From the NCBI GenBank assembly GCA_023432855.1, contig JAEZEZ010000120.1, forward strand, positions 1 to 37,595: a stretch of DNA of 37,595 bases. The letters are read 5' to 3'. Below are positions 6,188-13,648 of this stretch, in pieces. The notes below the pieces were generated by a model that saw only the letters and a list, made by a program, of their open reading frames with translations, was not told where the DNA came from and made no database searches. The stretch's first letter is position 1, and every line of letters begins with the position of its first letter. A program made the translations under genes and the position numbers. This DNA is from Pseudomonadota bacterium. GTDB lineage: Bacteria; Pseudomonadota; Alphaproteobacteria; Caulobacterales; Caulobacteraceae.

Positions 6188-6844
6188 ATGTTCGCCTCCC
6201 AGGACAGTCTCCTAATCCCCTTGCTGAGCGCAGCCTTCGCCGCGGCCTTCCTGCACGCGGCCCTGCCGACCCATTGGCTCCCGTTCGTGCTGGTCGGGCG
6301 GGGGCAGGGCTGGTCGCACGGGCGCACGCTGGGCGCTGCGGCCTTGTCAGGGCTGGCCCACGTGGCCGTCACGGTCCTGGCTGGAGTGGCCATCGTGGTT
6401 CTCGGCGTCGAGCTCGAGCGGCGCTACGCCGGCCTGCTGCCGGCGATCTCCGCGGGGATCCTGTTCCTGCTCGGCCTCTACTTTCTCTTCACGCGCCGCC
6501 GGGCCGTGGATGACGTCCATCGCAGGACCGAGCCCGGCGGACCGCCCCGCCGCCACGCCTCGGACCGCGCCGCGCTGCTGAGCCTGATCGCAGTGCTGGC
6601 CTTCTACCCGAGCGAGGCCTTCCTGCCGATCTACCTTTCGGCCGCGCCGCTCGGTTGGTCGGCGTTCGCCGTGCTCAGCCTGATCCTGGCGGCCGCCACG
6701 CTGGGCGGCATGATGCTGTTCACCTCGCTCGCGCTCATGGGTGCGTCGAGGCTTAAGCTCGAGCGCTGGGAGCGCTATGAGAGACTGGTGCTGGCCCTCG
6801 TCCTCTTCGCCCTCTCGGCCATGATCCTGTTCTGGCGGCCATGA
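6188..6844 (+). CDS. NicO/HupE-like integral membrane protein, putative metal transport
   Basis: This 218-residue protein has about six hydrophobic segments. The first helix carries HAALPTHWLPF, resembling the His/Asp motif of NicO-type nickel/cobalt permeases (HALDxDH), but with Pro-Thr in place of the acidic residue. A basic cytoplasmic loop (TRRRAVDDVHRR, then PPRRHASDR) separates two halves of about three helices each. ATG at 6188 is chosen because it directly follows the palindrome and gives a membrane start; the open frame upstream overlaps rplU and has no family sense. Its TGA overlaps the next ATG (ATGA, 6841-6844), so it is translationally coupled to the CDF transporter. The likely job is metal movement in concert with that protein; substrate and direction are unknown. 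Confidence 0.7.
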   Translation: MFASQDSLLIPLLSAAFAAAFLHAALPTHWLPFVLVGRGQGWSHGRTLGAAALSGLAHVAVTVLAGVAIVVLGVELERRYAGLLPAISAGILFLLGLYFLFTRRRAVDDVHRRTEPGGPPRRHASDRAALLSLIAVLAFYPSEAFLPIYLSAAPLGWSAFAVLSLILAAATLGGMMLFTSLALMGASRLKLERWERYERLVLALVLFALSAMILFWRP

Positions 6845-7779
6845 GCCACTCGCACGCGCACGGTCATAGCCATGGGCACGGCCATAGCCACGGGCACGGG
6901 CACGACCACCATCATCATGCGCTGCCGCCGGGGGACTGGCGCTACGGCTTCGCCATCCTGCTGAACTTGGGCTTCGTGGTCGTCGAGGCGGTCTATGGCC
7001 TGATCGCGGGCTCAACCGCCCTGCTGGCGGATGCGGGCCATAACCTTTCCGACGTCCTTGGCCTCGCGTTGGCCGGCGGCGCGGCCTGGCTGGCGCGCCA
7101 GGCGGGTTCGAGGCGTCATACCTACGGCTACGGCAAGGCCACGATCCTGGCCGCCCTCGCCAACGCCGTGGTGCTCGTCTTCGCCTGCGGCGCCATCGCC
7201 ATGGAGGCGGCAGGACGACTCTTCAGTCCCCAGCCGGTCGCCGAGACGACCGTCATGGTGGTTGCGGGGGTCGGCTTCCTGATCAACCTCGGCACGGCGA
7301 TGCTCTTCCTGCGCGGTCGCAAGGAGGACCTGAACGTGCGCGGGGCCTACCTGCACATGATCGCCGACGCGGCGATCTCGCTAGGGGTCGTCGTCGTGGG
7401 CGCCGTCATGCTGTTCACCGGGTGGACCTTGGTGGATCCTCTGGCCAGCATCGCCATCGTCATCATCATCCTGGCGGGTACGTGGGGCCTTCTGAGGCAG
7501 TCGTTCGACATGGCGATGGACTCGGCGCCGGAGCACCTCGACCTCGACGAGGTGCGCGCCTACCTGGGCGGCCTGCCGGGGGTCAGCGCGGTGCACGACA
7601 TGCACGTCTGGAACCTGTCGACCACCGAAACCGCGCTCACCGTCCACCTGGTTCGTGAGACAGCGGCCGACTCGGCCTTCCTGGCGGCGATCCAGAGCGA
7701 GGTGAAGCGGCGCTTCGGCATCGGCCACGCCACCGTCCAGGTGGAGACCGGACCCCTGGCGGACTGCCCCGATTGCTGA
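6841..7779 (+). CDS. Cation diffusion facilitator (CDF) transporter, ZitB/DmeF-like
   Basis: CDF proteins export Zn2+ (or Co2+, Fe2+, Mn2+) from the cytosol in exchange for protons. This one is 312 residues. The N-terminus (2-26) is a His/Gly tract of HGHSHGHGH type. Six transmembrane segments follow, with metal-site motifs HNLSD in helix II (in LLADAGHNLSDV) and HMIAD in helix V; the HxxxD pairs are the pattern of Zn2+ transporters. The C-terminal cytoplasmic domain (GVSAVHDMHVWNLS, then HATVQVE) has the usual metal-binding ferredoxin-like fold, and the tail ends in Cys-Pro-Asp-Cys. It overlaps the preceding membrane gene by four bases and is followed after 65 bases by a zinc-type GTPase. 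Confidence 0.93.
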   Translation: MSHSHAHGHSHGHGHSHGHGHDHHHHALPPGDWRYGFAILLNLGFVVVEAVYGLIAGSTALLADAGHNLSDVLGLALAGGAAWLARQAGSRRHTYGYGKATILAALANAVVLVFACGAIAMEAAGRLFSPQPVAETTVMVVAGVGFLINLGTAMLFLRGRKEDLNVRGAYLHMIADAAISLGVVVVGAVMLFTGWTLVDPLASIAIVIIILAGTWGLLRQSFDMAMDSAPEHLDLDEVRAYLGGLPGVSAVHDMHVWNLSTTETALTVHLVRETAADSAFLAAIQSEVKRRFGIGHATVQVETGPLADCPDC

Positions 7780-7844
7780 GCGGGAAGTTCGATGCGGCGC
7801 GCCTGTGCTTGGCATCGCGCCTCTCACGCGCCATCTAGCGCGCC

Positions 7845-8891
7845 ATGTCGCAATCCCAGATCCCCGTCACCGTCCTCACCGGCTACCTCGGCGCCGGAAA
7901 GACCACCCTGCTGAACCGCATCCTCTCGGAGGAGCACGGCAAGCGATACGCCGTCATCGTCAACGAGTTCGGCGAGATCGGCATCGACAACGACCTCGTC
8001 GTCGGGGCCGACGAGGAAGTGTTCGAGATGAACAACGGCTGCGTGTGCTGCACCGTGCGGGGCGATCTGATCCGCGTTGTCTCGGGCCTGATGAAGCGCA
8101 AGGGCGGGTTCGACGCCATCGTGGTGGAGACAACGGGCCTGGCCGATCCCGGCCCAGTGGCCCAGACCTTCTTCGTGGACGAGGACGTGAAGGCCAGGAC
8201 GCGGCTCGACAGCGTCACCACCGTGGTCGACGCCCGTCACGTGGGCGCCCAGCTGGACGGCAGCCGCGAGGCGCGCGAGCAGGTCGCCTTCGCCGACCAG
8301 ATCATCCTGAACAAGACGGACCTGGTGTCCGAGGAGGAGCTGGAGGCGGTCGAGGCGCGCCTGCGGCGGCTGAACCCCCTGGCCCCCGTGCACCGGGCGG
8401 AGCGGTCCAACGTGCCGCTCGAGACGGTGCTGGGCCGCGGCGGCTTTGATCTCGACCGCATCGTCGACCTGCAGCCTGAATTCCTGAACCCCGCGCACGG
8501 CGAGCCCGGGCACGTCCATGACGAGCACTGCGGGCATGACCATCACGACCACGACCATGGCCACGGCGCGCGTGGTCACGCCCACGCCGACGCCGAGGAC
8601 ATCCGCGGCGTGTCCCTGTCGACCGAGCGACCTATCGACGGGCAGAAGTTCACGCGCTGGATCGACCGGCTTCTCGCCGAGCAGGGCCCCGACATCCTGC
8701 GCGCCAAGGGCATCATCGACGTGAAGGGCGAGGACCGGCGTCTGGTCTTCCAGGCGGTGCACATGATCCTGGAGGGCGAGCTCCAGCGCGAGTGGAAGCC
8801 GGACGAGAAGCGCTGGAGCCGTGCGGTCTTCATCGGGAGGAATCTCGACGAAGCGAAGCTGCGCGAAGCCTTCGAGGCGTGCGCAGCGTGA
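7845..8891 (+). CDS. COG0523/CobW-family GTPase, putative zinc metallochaperone
   Basis: This 348-residue G3E GTPase has Walker A GYLGAGKTT at residues 13-21, the metal-binding CxCC motif NNGCVCCTVRGDL (C66, C68, C69) and the base-recognition NKTD. A long His/Asp-rich linker (roughly residues 220-250, HDHHDHDHGHG) precedes the CobW C-terminal domain. ZNG1-type members deliver zinc to client proteins when zinc is scarce and are often Zur-regulated. CobW proper of cobalamin synthesis is unlikely, because no cobalamin genes are near. The TGA overlaps the GTG start of the WD40 gene (GTGA, 8888-8891). Its grouping with a CDF transporter points to zinc handling. Confidence 0.92.
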   Translation: MSQSQIPVTVLTGYLGAGKTTLLNRILSEEHGKRYAVIVNEFGEIGIDNDLVVGADEEVFEMNNGCVCCTVRGDLIRVVSGLMKRKGGFDAIVVETTGLADPGPVAQTFFVDEDVKARTRLDSVTTVVDARHVGAQLDGSREAREQVAFADQIILNKTDLVSEEELEAVEARLRRLNPLAPVHRAERSNVPLETVLGRGGFDLDRIVDLQPEFLNPAHGEPGHVHDEHCGHDHHDHDHGHGARGHAHADAEDIRGVSLSTERPIDGQKFTRWIDRLLAEQGPDILRAKGIIDVKGEDRRLVFQAVHMILEGELQREWKPDEKRWSRAVFIGRNLDEAKLREAFEACAA

Positions 8892-9853
8892 ACACGAACT
8901 TCGACGCCTTCGTCACCGCCGCCCTGTTCCAGAAGGACGGGACCGCGGTCTTCGCCCTCGGCGACGGGACCGTGCGGTTCGAAACCGGCGAGACGGTCGA
9001 GGCGCACGGCGACGCCGCGATCCTTTCGGCCGCGCTGCATCCGTCGGGCGACGGGATCGTCACGGGCGGCGACGACGGGCGGGTGGTCTGGACCCGGCGC
9101 GAGAGCGTGACCGAACTGGCCGCCGTGGCCGGGCGCTGGATCGACGCCGTGGCCGCCTCTCCGGAGAGCCACATGATCGCCTTCGCCGCCGGCAGGGAGG
9201 TCAATGTCATCGACGCGAAGGACACCCTGTTCCGGCGCGATTTCCAGCACGAGCGGTCCGTGGCGGGACTGGCCTTCGATCCCAAGGGCCGCAAGATCGC
9301 CTGCGCCACCTATGGCGGCTGCGCGGTGTGGTTCGCCCGCATCGCCGAGCAGAAGCCGCAGTTCTACAAGTGGGCCGGCTCCCACATCGGGGTGGTCTGG
9401 AGCCCTGACGGCAGGTTCCTCATCTCGTCCATGCAGGAGAACATGCTGCACGGCTGGCGGCTGGCCGACGGCAAGGACATGCGCATGAGCGGCTATGGCG
9501 GCAAGCCGAAGAGCATGGCCTTCGTCTCGAAGGGCCAGCTGATGGCCACCTCCGGCGCGGAGGGCGCGGTGATCTGGCCCTTCCGCGGCGCCAACGGCCC
9601 AATGGGCGAACAGGCGGCGGAGGTCGGCCATCGCGAGGGCGTCCTGGTCACCCAGGTGGCGGGCGCACTGAACGGCAACGCCATCGTCGCCGGCGCGAAC
9701 GATGGACGGGTGTGGTTCGCCGAGCTGAACACCACTCGCCAGGTGACCGTGCGCGAAGGCGGCCCGCCCATCAGCGCCGTGGCCATGTCCCCGAAGGGTG
9801 ATCGTATCGCCTGGGGCGACGAGGAGGGCGGCGCCGGGGTGGCGGACATCTAG
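8888..9853 (+). CDS. WD40-repeat protein coupled to the CobW-family GTPase
   Basis: The 321-residue protein starts at GTG 8888, overlapping the preceding stop by four bases. It has no signal peptide and consists of repeating units of about 40 residues with the WD40 pattern of Gly-Asp/Asp-Gly turns and Trp-containing strands: GGDDGRVVWTRRES, VVWSPDGRFLISSM, GANDGRVWFAEL, AMSPKGDRIAWGD. Six or seven blades are plausible, making one beta-propeller. WD40 propellers are scaffolds for protein contacts, so a partner or client of the GTPase is a fair inference. From memory, such WD40 genes recur beside COG0523 genes in Alphaproteobacteria, but I know no characterised function. Confidence 0.85.
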   Translation: MNTNFDAFVTAALFQKDGTAVFALGDGTVRFETGETVEAHGDAAILSAALHPSGDGIVTGGDDGRVVWTRRESVTELAAVAGRWIDAVAASPESHMIAFAAGREVNVIDAKDTLFRRDFQHERSVAGLAFDPKGRKIACATYGGCAVWFARIAEQKPQFYKWAGSHIGVVWSPDGRFLISSMQENMLHGWRLADGKDMRMSGYGGKPKSMAFVSKGQLMATSGAEGAVIWPFRGANGPMGEQAAEVGHREGVLVTQVAGALNGNAIVAGANDGRVWFAELNTTRQVTVREGGPPISAVAMSPKGDRIAWGDEEGGAGVADI

Positions 9854-9922
9854 CTCCGCCCCACTGTCGCCAAGCTCGGCCGTTAACCCGGCGGTTTCCG
9901 GATCAGAACAGCCTCTAACTCC

Positions 9923-10630
9923 ATGGACGCCGCCCCCGCGCCCCGCAACCGACTGCGCCGGATCCTGGCGGTCCTGGCCATTATCGTCCTGCTCCCCCCG
10001 GCCGCGGTGCTGGCGCACCGGCTGGTTGGCCCGCCGATGACCACGCTGATGGTTTCCCGGCTGGTCGAGGGCGAGGGCCTGCAGCGCAGCTGGCGGCCCC
10101 TGCGGCGCGTCTCCCCCAATCTGGTCCGCGCGGTGATCGCGGCCGAGGACGCCCGCTTCTGCGCGCATCGCGGCTTCGACCTGGAAGCCATCCGCAAGGC
10201 CATGAAGCACAACGAACGCCGACCCGGCCGTATGCGCGGCGCATCGACCATCACCCAGCAGACCGCGAAGAACGTGTTCCTGTGGCCCGGCCGCGGCTGG
10301 GTCCGGAAAGGCTTTGAGGCCGGTTACACGGTCCTGATCGAGGCCCTGTGGGGCAAGCGCCGGACCATGGAGGTCTATCTCAACGTCGCCGAGTGGGGAC
10401 CCGGGGTCTACGGCGCCGAGGCCGCGGCGCGGCACTGGTTCGGTTCGAGCGCCGCCGAACTCACGCCACAGCAGGCGGCCCGTCTTGCCGCCATCCTGCC
10501 GAGCCCCCGCAAGTGGAAGGCCGCCAACCCCGGACCTTACGTGCGTGGGCGCGCCTCGCGCATCCAGGCCGCCATGGGCGACGTGCGCGCGGGGGGCCTG
10601 GACGCCTGCGTGCTTTCAGAGCGTCCCTGA
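9923..10630 (+). CDS. mtgA: MtgA, monofunctional biosynthetic peptidoglycan transglycosylase
   Basis: This 235-residue GT51 enzyme polymerises lipid II into glycan strands at the outer face of the inner membrane. A single N-terminal transmembrane segment (about residues 14-32) anchors it. The GT51 motifs are in order: EDARFCAHRGFD (catalytic Glu), GASTITQQTAKN, KR followed by MEVYLNVAEWGPGVYGAEAAA, and LTPQQAARLAAILPSP. No transpeptidase domain follows, so it is MtgA and not a class A penicillin-binding protein. It lies 69 bases after the WD40 gene on the same strand; a functional link is not evident. Confidence 0.95.
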   Translation: MDAAPAPRNRLRRILAVLAIIVLLPPAAVLAHRLVGPPMTTLMVSRLVEGEGLQRSWRPLRRVSPNLVRAVIAAEDARFCAHRGFDLEAIRKAMKHNERRPGRMRGASTITQQTAKNVFLWPGRGWVRKGFEAGYTVLIEALWGKRRTMEVYLNVAEWGPGVYGAEAAARHWFGSSAAELTPQQAARLAAILPSPRKWKAANPGPYVRGRASRIQAAMGDVRAGGLDACVLSERP

Positions 10631-10693
10631 ATCGCCGGCCCCTTTATCGCCTTCCGCCCGTGTGACAGTGTCCGCTGTTCCGGAGGCCCATCC

Positions 10694-11356
10694 TTGACCG
10701 ACGCCGTAATCCCGCCGCGACACTACCCGACGCCCGCCGCCAAGTGCGCGGACCTCGTCGTGCACGTGACGGGCCTGGTTTTCGCGCTTTTCGGCGGCGG
10801 CGTGCTGCTCGGCCTGTCGGTCGGCGTGGGCGACCTCAGCCAGGTGGCGGCGGTCTGCGTCTACGCATTCGGACTGCTGGCGATGCTGGGCTTCTCCACC
10901 GCCTACAACTTCGGCAAGGCGCCCTGGCGGCCGGTGCTCCGCCGGCTGGACCATGCGGGCATCTTCGTCATGATCGCGGCGTCCTACACGCCGTTCACGA
11001 CCCATAACCTGGAAGGCGCCTGGGCGTGGGGGATGACCAGCGCCGTCTGGGCGATCGCCGCCTTCGGCGTGGCGGGCAAGCTGTTCCTGCCTGGACTGGG
11101 CCGCCGGGTCTGGGTCGGCGTCTACCTTGCGCTAGGATGGCTGGTGCTGGTGGCGGTGAAGCCGCTCATCGAAGGCCTGTCATGGGCGGCGCTGCTGCTT
11201 CTGGCGCTGGGAGGCCTGCTCTACACGACGGGCGTGGTGTTCTACGTGAACAAGAAGCTCAAGTACTACCGCGCCATCTGGCATGGCCACGTCGTCGCCG
11301 CCGCAGGGGCGCACTGGGCCGCCGTGCTGGTGGGCGTCGTCCTGGCCGCGCACTGA
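10694..11356 (+). CDS. trhA: Hemolysin III / TrhA family (PAQR-like) seven-helix membrane protein
   Basis: This 220-residue protein has seven hydrophobic segments and the conserved family residues: a first-helix His (DLVVHVTG), YNFGKAPWRPVLRRLDHAGIFVMIAASYTPF, and KYYRAIWHGHVVAAAGAHW near the C-terminus. The His/Asp positions resemble the zinc site of PAQR receptors. Bacterial members are named hemolysin III and have been linked to membrane fluidity; a toxin role here is unlikely. TTG at 10694 is chosen because GGAGG sits seven bases upstream and no ATG lies nearby. Confidence 0.9.
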   Translation: MTDAVIPPRHYPTPAAKCADLVVHVTGLVFALFGGGVLLGLSVGVGDLSQVAAVCVYAFGLLAMLGFSTAYNFGKAPWRPVLRRLDHAGIFVMIAASYTPFTTHNLEGAWAWGMTSAVWAIAAFGVAGKLFLPGLGRRVWVGVYLALGWLVLVAVKPLIEGLSWAALLLLALGGLLYTTGVVFYVNKKLKYYRAIWHGHVVAAAGAHWAAVLVGVVLAAH

Positions 11357-11453
11357 GCCCGTCGCCAGACTTGACCTTTCCGCCGTGACGGTTTGGATGC
11401 GCCCCCATGGTTAGCGGCCGTCGGGGGGCGGACTGCGCCGCATGGAGGGACAC

Positions 11454-11591
11454 ATGAGACTTCTGCTGCTCGTGGTCGCCGCCGGGCTCCTCGCCGGGTG
11501 CGCCTCGCCTCGCTACGTCGATCATTATCCCCGACAGTCCCAGACGCCGCCCCCGCCGCCCCCTCCGGGGCCAGGCGGAGCCGTTCACTAG
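11454..11591 (+). CDS. Small Pro-rich lipoprotein (45 residues)
   Basis: ATG at 11454, with GGAGGGA just upstream, opens a 45-residue frame: MRLLLLVVAAGLLAGC, then a short polar stretch (ASPRYVDHYPRQSQT) and seven consecutive prolines before PGPGGAVH. LLAGC is a strong lipobox, so the mature protein would begin at Cys16 and be only 30 residues, lipid-anchored. Its stop lies nine bases before the ACE-like ATG with GGAGAG between, so the two are almost certainly one operon. I know no characterised homologue; a poly-Pro segment could span periplasm or bind a partner. Confidence 0.7.
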   Translation: MRLLLLVVAAGLLAGCASPRYVDHYPRQSQTPPPPPPPGPGGAVH

Positions 11592-11600
11592 GAGAGTTGC

Positions 11601-13433
11601 ATGAAACGCCAACTGCTGACCGCAGCCGCGGCCGCCGTCCTGACACTCTGCGCTGGCCTGCCGGCCTACGCCCAGAGCGCCCGGTCGGCCGCCGCCGCCG
11701 CCCCGACGGCCGCCGAAGCCCAGGCCTTCGTCGCCGACGCCGAGGCCCAGCTGGAGAAGATCAGCGAGTACGCCGCCCGCATCGCCTGGATCCGGGCCAC
11801 CTACATCACGCCCGACACCATGGCGCTCGAGGCCCAGGCCAACGCCGAGTTCACGGAGCTGGGCGTCAAGCTGGCCAAGGGCGCGGCGCGCTTCAACAAC
11901 ACGCCGGGGATCGACGCGGCGACCCGCCGGAAGCTGAACCTGCTGAAGGGCGGCCTCGTGCTGCCGGCGCCCGACCGTCCCGGCGCCGCCGACGAACTGT
12001 CGCAGATCTCCACTCGCCTGGACTCGACCTACGCCACCGGCAAGTTCGAGTTCCAGGGCAAGCAGATCACCCTGGATGACGCCAGCGAACTGCTGGCCGC
12101 CTCGCGCAATCCCGCCGAGACCAAGGCGCTCTACGAGGGCTGGCGGACCGTCTCGCCGGTCATGCGGGACGACTACGCCCGGCTCGTGGAAATCGCCAAC
12201 GAGGGTTCGCGCGACCTTGGCTACGCCGACACCGGCGCGCTGTGGCGGTCGGGTTACGACATGGACCCGGACGCCTTCGCCCGGGAAACCGACCGGCTGT
12301 GGGCCCAGGTCGAGCCCTTCTACAAGAACCTTCACTGCTACGTCCGCGCGCGCCTGAACGAGAAGTACGGCGACGAGGTGCAGCCGCGCACGGGCCCGAT
12401 CCGCGCCGACCTGCTGGGCAACATGTGGTCGCAGCAGTGGGGCAACATCTACGACGTGGTGGCGCCCAAGGAGGGCGGCGCGTCGGCGTACAGCCTGGAC
12501 GACCTGCTGGTCTCCAAGGGCTACGACGCCGAGAAGATGGTCCGGACCGGGGAGGGCTTCTACACCTCGCTCGGCCTGCCTGCGCTGCCGGAGACCTTCT
12601 GGGAGCGGTCGATGATCACCCGTCCGCGCGACCGCGAGGTGGTGTGCCACGCTTCGGCCTGGAACATCGACAACAAGGACGACATCCGCATCAAGATGTG
12701 CACCAAGGTCAACGCGGACGACTTCCAGACCGTCCACCACGAGCTTGGCCACAACTACTATCAGCGGGCCTACAACGAGCAGCCGTTCATCTTCCGCAAC
12801 GGCGCCAACGACGGTTTCCACGAGGCGATCGGGGACTTCGTGGCGCTGTCGGCCTCGACGCCGACCTACCTGCAGCAGATCGGCCTGCTCGACACCGTCC
12901 CGGGCGAGGCGGAAGACATTCCGTTCCTGCTCAAGATGGCGCTCGACAAGATCGCCTTCCTGCCGTTCGGCCTGATGGTCGACCGCTGGCGCTGGGACGT
13001 GTTCTCCGGCGAGACGAGCCCGGACGAATACAACCAGGCCTGGAACGCCCTGATGCTGAAGTACCAGGGCCTGACGCCTCCGGGGCCGCGCCCGGCCAAC
13101 GCCTTCGATCCGGGGGCGAAGTACCACGTCCCGGGCAACACCCCGTACACGCGTTACTTCCTGGCCCACATCTACCAGTTCCAGTTCCACCGCGCCGCCT
13201 GCCAGCAGGCGGGCTGGAAGGGGCCGCTGCACCGTTGCTCGGTGTACGGCAACAAGGACGTCGGCCAGCGCTTCAACGCCATGATGGAGATGGGCCAGTC
13301 CCGCCCATGGCCCGAGGCGATGGCGGCCTTCACCGGACAGCGTGAGAACGACGCCTCGGCGGTGGCCGACTACTTCAAGACCCTCGACGTCTGGCTCACC
13401 CGCCAGAACCGTGGCGAGAAGTGCGGCTGGTAA
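11601..13433 (+). CDS. Peptidase M2, angiotensin-converting-enzyme-like zinc dipeptidyl carboxypeptidase
   Basis: M2 enzymes remove dipeptides from peptide C-termini using one zinc ion. This 610-residue protein starts with a signal peptide ending at about residue 24 (AGLPAYAQ), so it is periplasmic or secreted. The zinc motif is HELGH (H380, E381, H384) with the third ligand E408 in GFHEAIGDF, 24 residues on, the spacing known from animal ACE. Other family blocks include WRTVSPVMRDDYARLVEIANE, GNMWSQQWGNIYD, CHASAWN and FQFHRAACQQAGW. It is single-domain and full length with no missing catalytic residue. A terminator follows at 13467. The natural substrate in bacteria is unknown; peptide scavenging is the usual guess. 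Confidence 0.95.
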   Translation: MKRQLLTAAAAAVLTLCAGLPAYAQSARSAAAAAPTAAEAQAFVADAEAQLEKISEYAARIAWIRATYITPDTMALEAQANAEFTELGVKLAKGAARFNNTPGIDAATRRKLNLLKGGLVLPAPDRPGAADELSQISTRLDSTYATGKFEFQGKQITLDDASELLAASRNPAETKALYEGWRTVSPVMRDDYARLVEIANEGSRDLGYADTGALWRSGYDMDPDAFARETDRLWAQVEPFYKNLHCYVRARLNEKYGDEVQPRTGPIRADLLGNMWSQQWGNIYDVVAPKEGGASAYSLDDLLVSKGYDAEKMVRTGEGFYTSLGLPALPETFWERSMITRPRDREVVCHASAWNIDNKDDIRIKMCTKVNADDFQTVHHELGHNYYQRAYNEQPFIFRNGANDGFHEAIGDFVALSASTPTYLQQIGLLDTVPGEAEDIPFLLKMALDKIAFLPFGLMVDRWRWDVFSGETSPDEYNQAWNALMLKYQGLTPPGPRPANAFDPGAKYHVPGNTPYTRYFLAHIYQFQFHRAACQQAGWKGPLHRCSVYGNKDVGQRFNAMMEMGQSRPWPEAMAAFTGQRENDASAVADYFKTLDVWLTRQNRGEKCGW

Positions 13434-13466
13434 GCCGCCCTCCTTCGGGAGAATGAGAATGCATTG

Positions 13467-13494
13467 CGCCCCGGAGGCTCCCGCCTCCGGGGCG
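13467..13494 (+). terminator. Intrinsic terminator after the ACE-like gene
   Basis: An 11-bp perfect stem (13467-13477 with 13484-13494) closes a six-base loop and is followed by TTTGCTTT. It begins about 30 bases after the M2 peptidase stop. The broken T run makes it moderate rather than strong. Confidence 0.65.
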
Positions 13495-13648
13495 TTTGCT
13501 TTCCGGCCGCTAACCAGAGAGATCGGCCGACATGCTTAGCCCGCCTTAACCTCTCTTGCAGGGCTTTTCATTTACCGCGCAGCTCCAGAATGAGCGTTGG
13601 AGAACCGTGTTCGGCGCCATGCCGGACCCGGACGTGGGGCGAAAAGCC

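Noticed and set aside
9876..9895. Single TTAAC half-sites (here and near 13546, 15250 and 34612) as CtrA sites
   Set aside because: Each lacks a second half at the right spacing, so only the site before pseB was kept.
8576..10435. 619-residue open frame on the minus strand
   Set aside because: It covers three well-supported plus-strand genes (CobW, WD40, MtgA) and has His/Gly/Arg-rich shadow composition; a product of GC-rich codon bias.
11259..13232. 657-residue open frame on the minus strand
   Set aside because: It is an antisense shadow of the ACE-like peptidase: low-complexity Arg/Gly/Val/Leu composition, no domain, and the plus strand has a full catalytic enzyme.
13556..13648. Longer start (TTG 13556 or ATG 13619) for the first TadG-like gene
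   Set aside because: The tandem paralogue with a clear ribosome site begins at the position matching ATG 13649, giving identical lengths.
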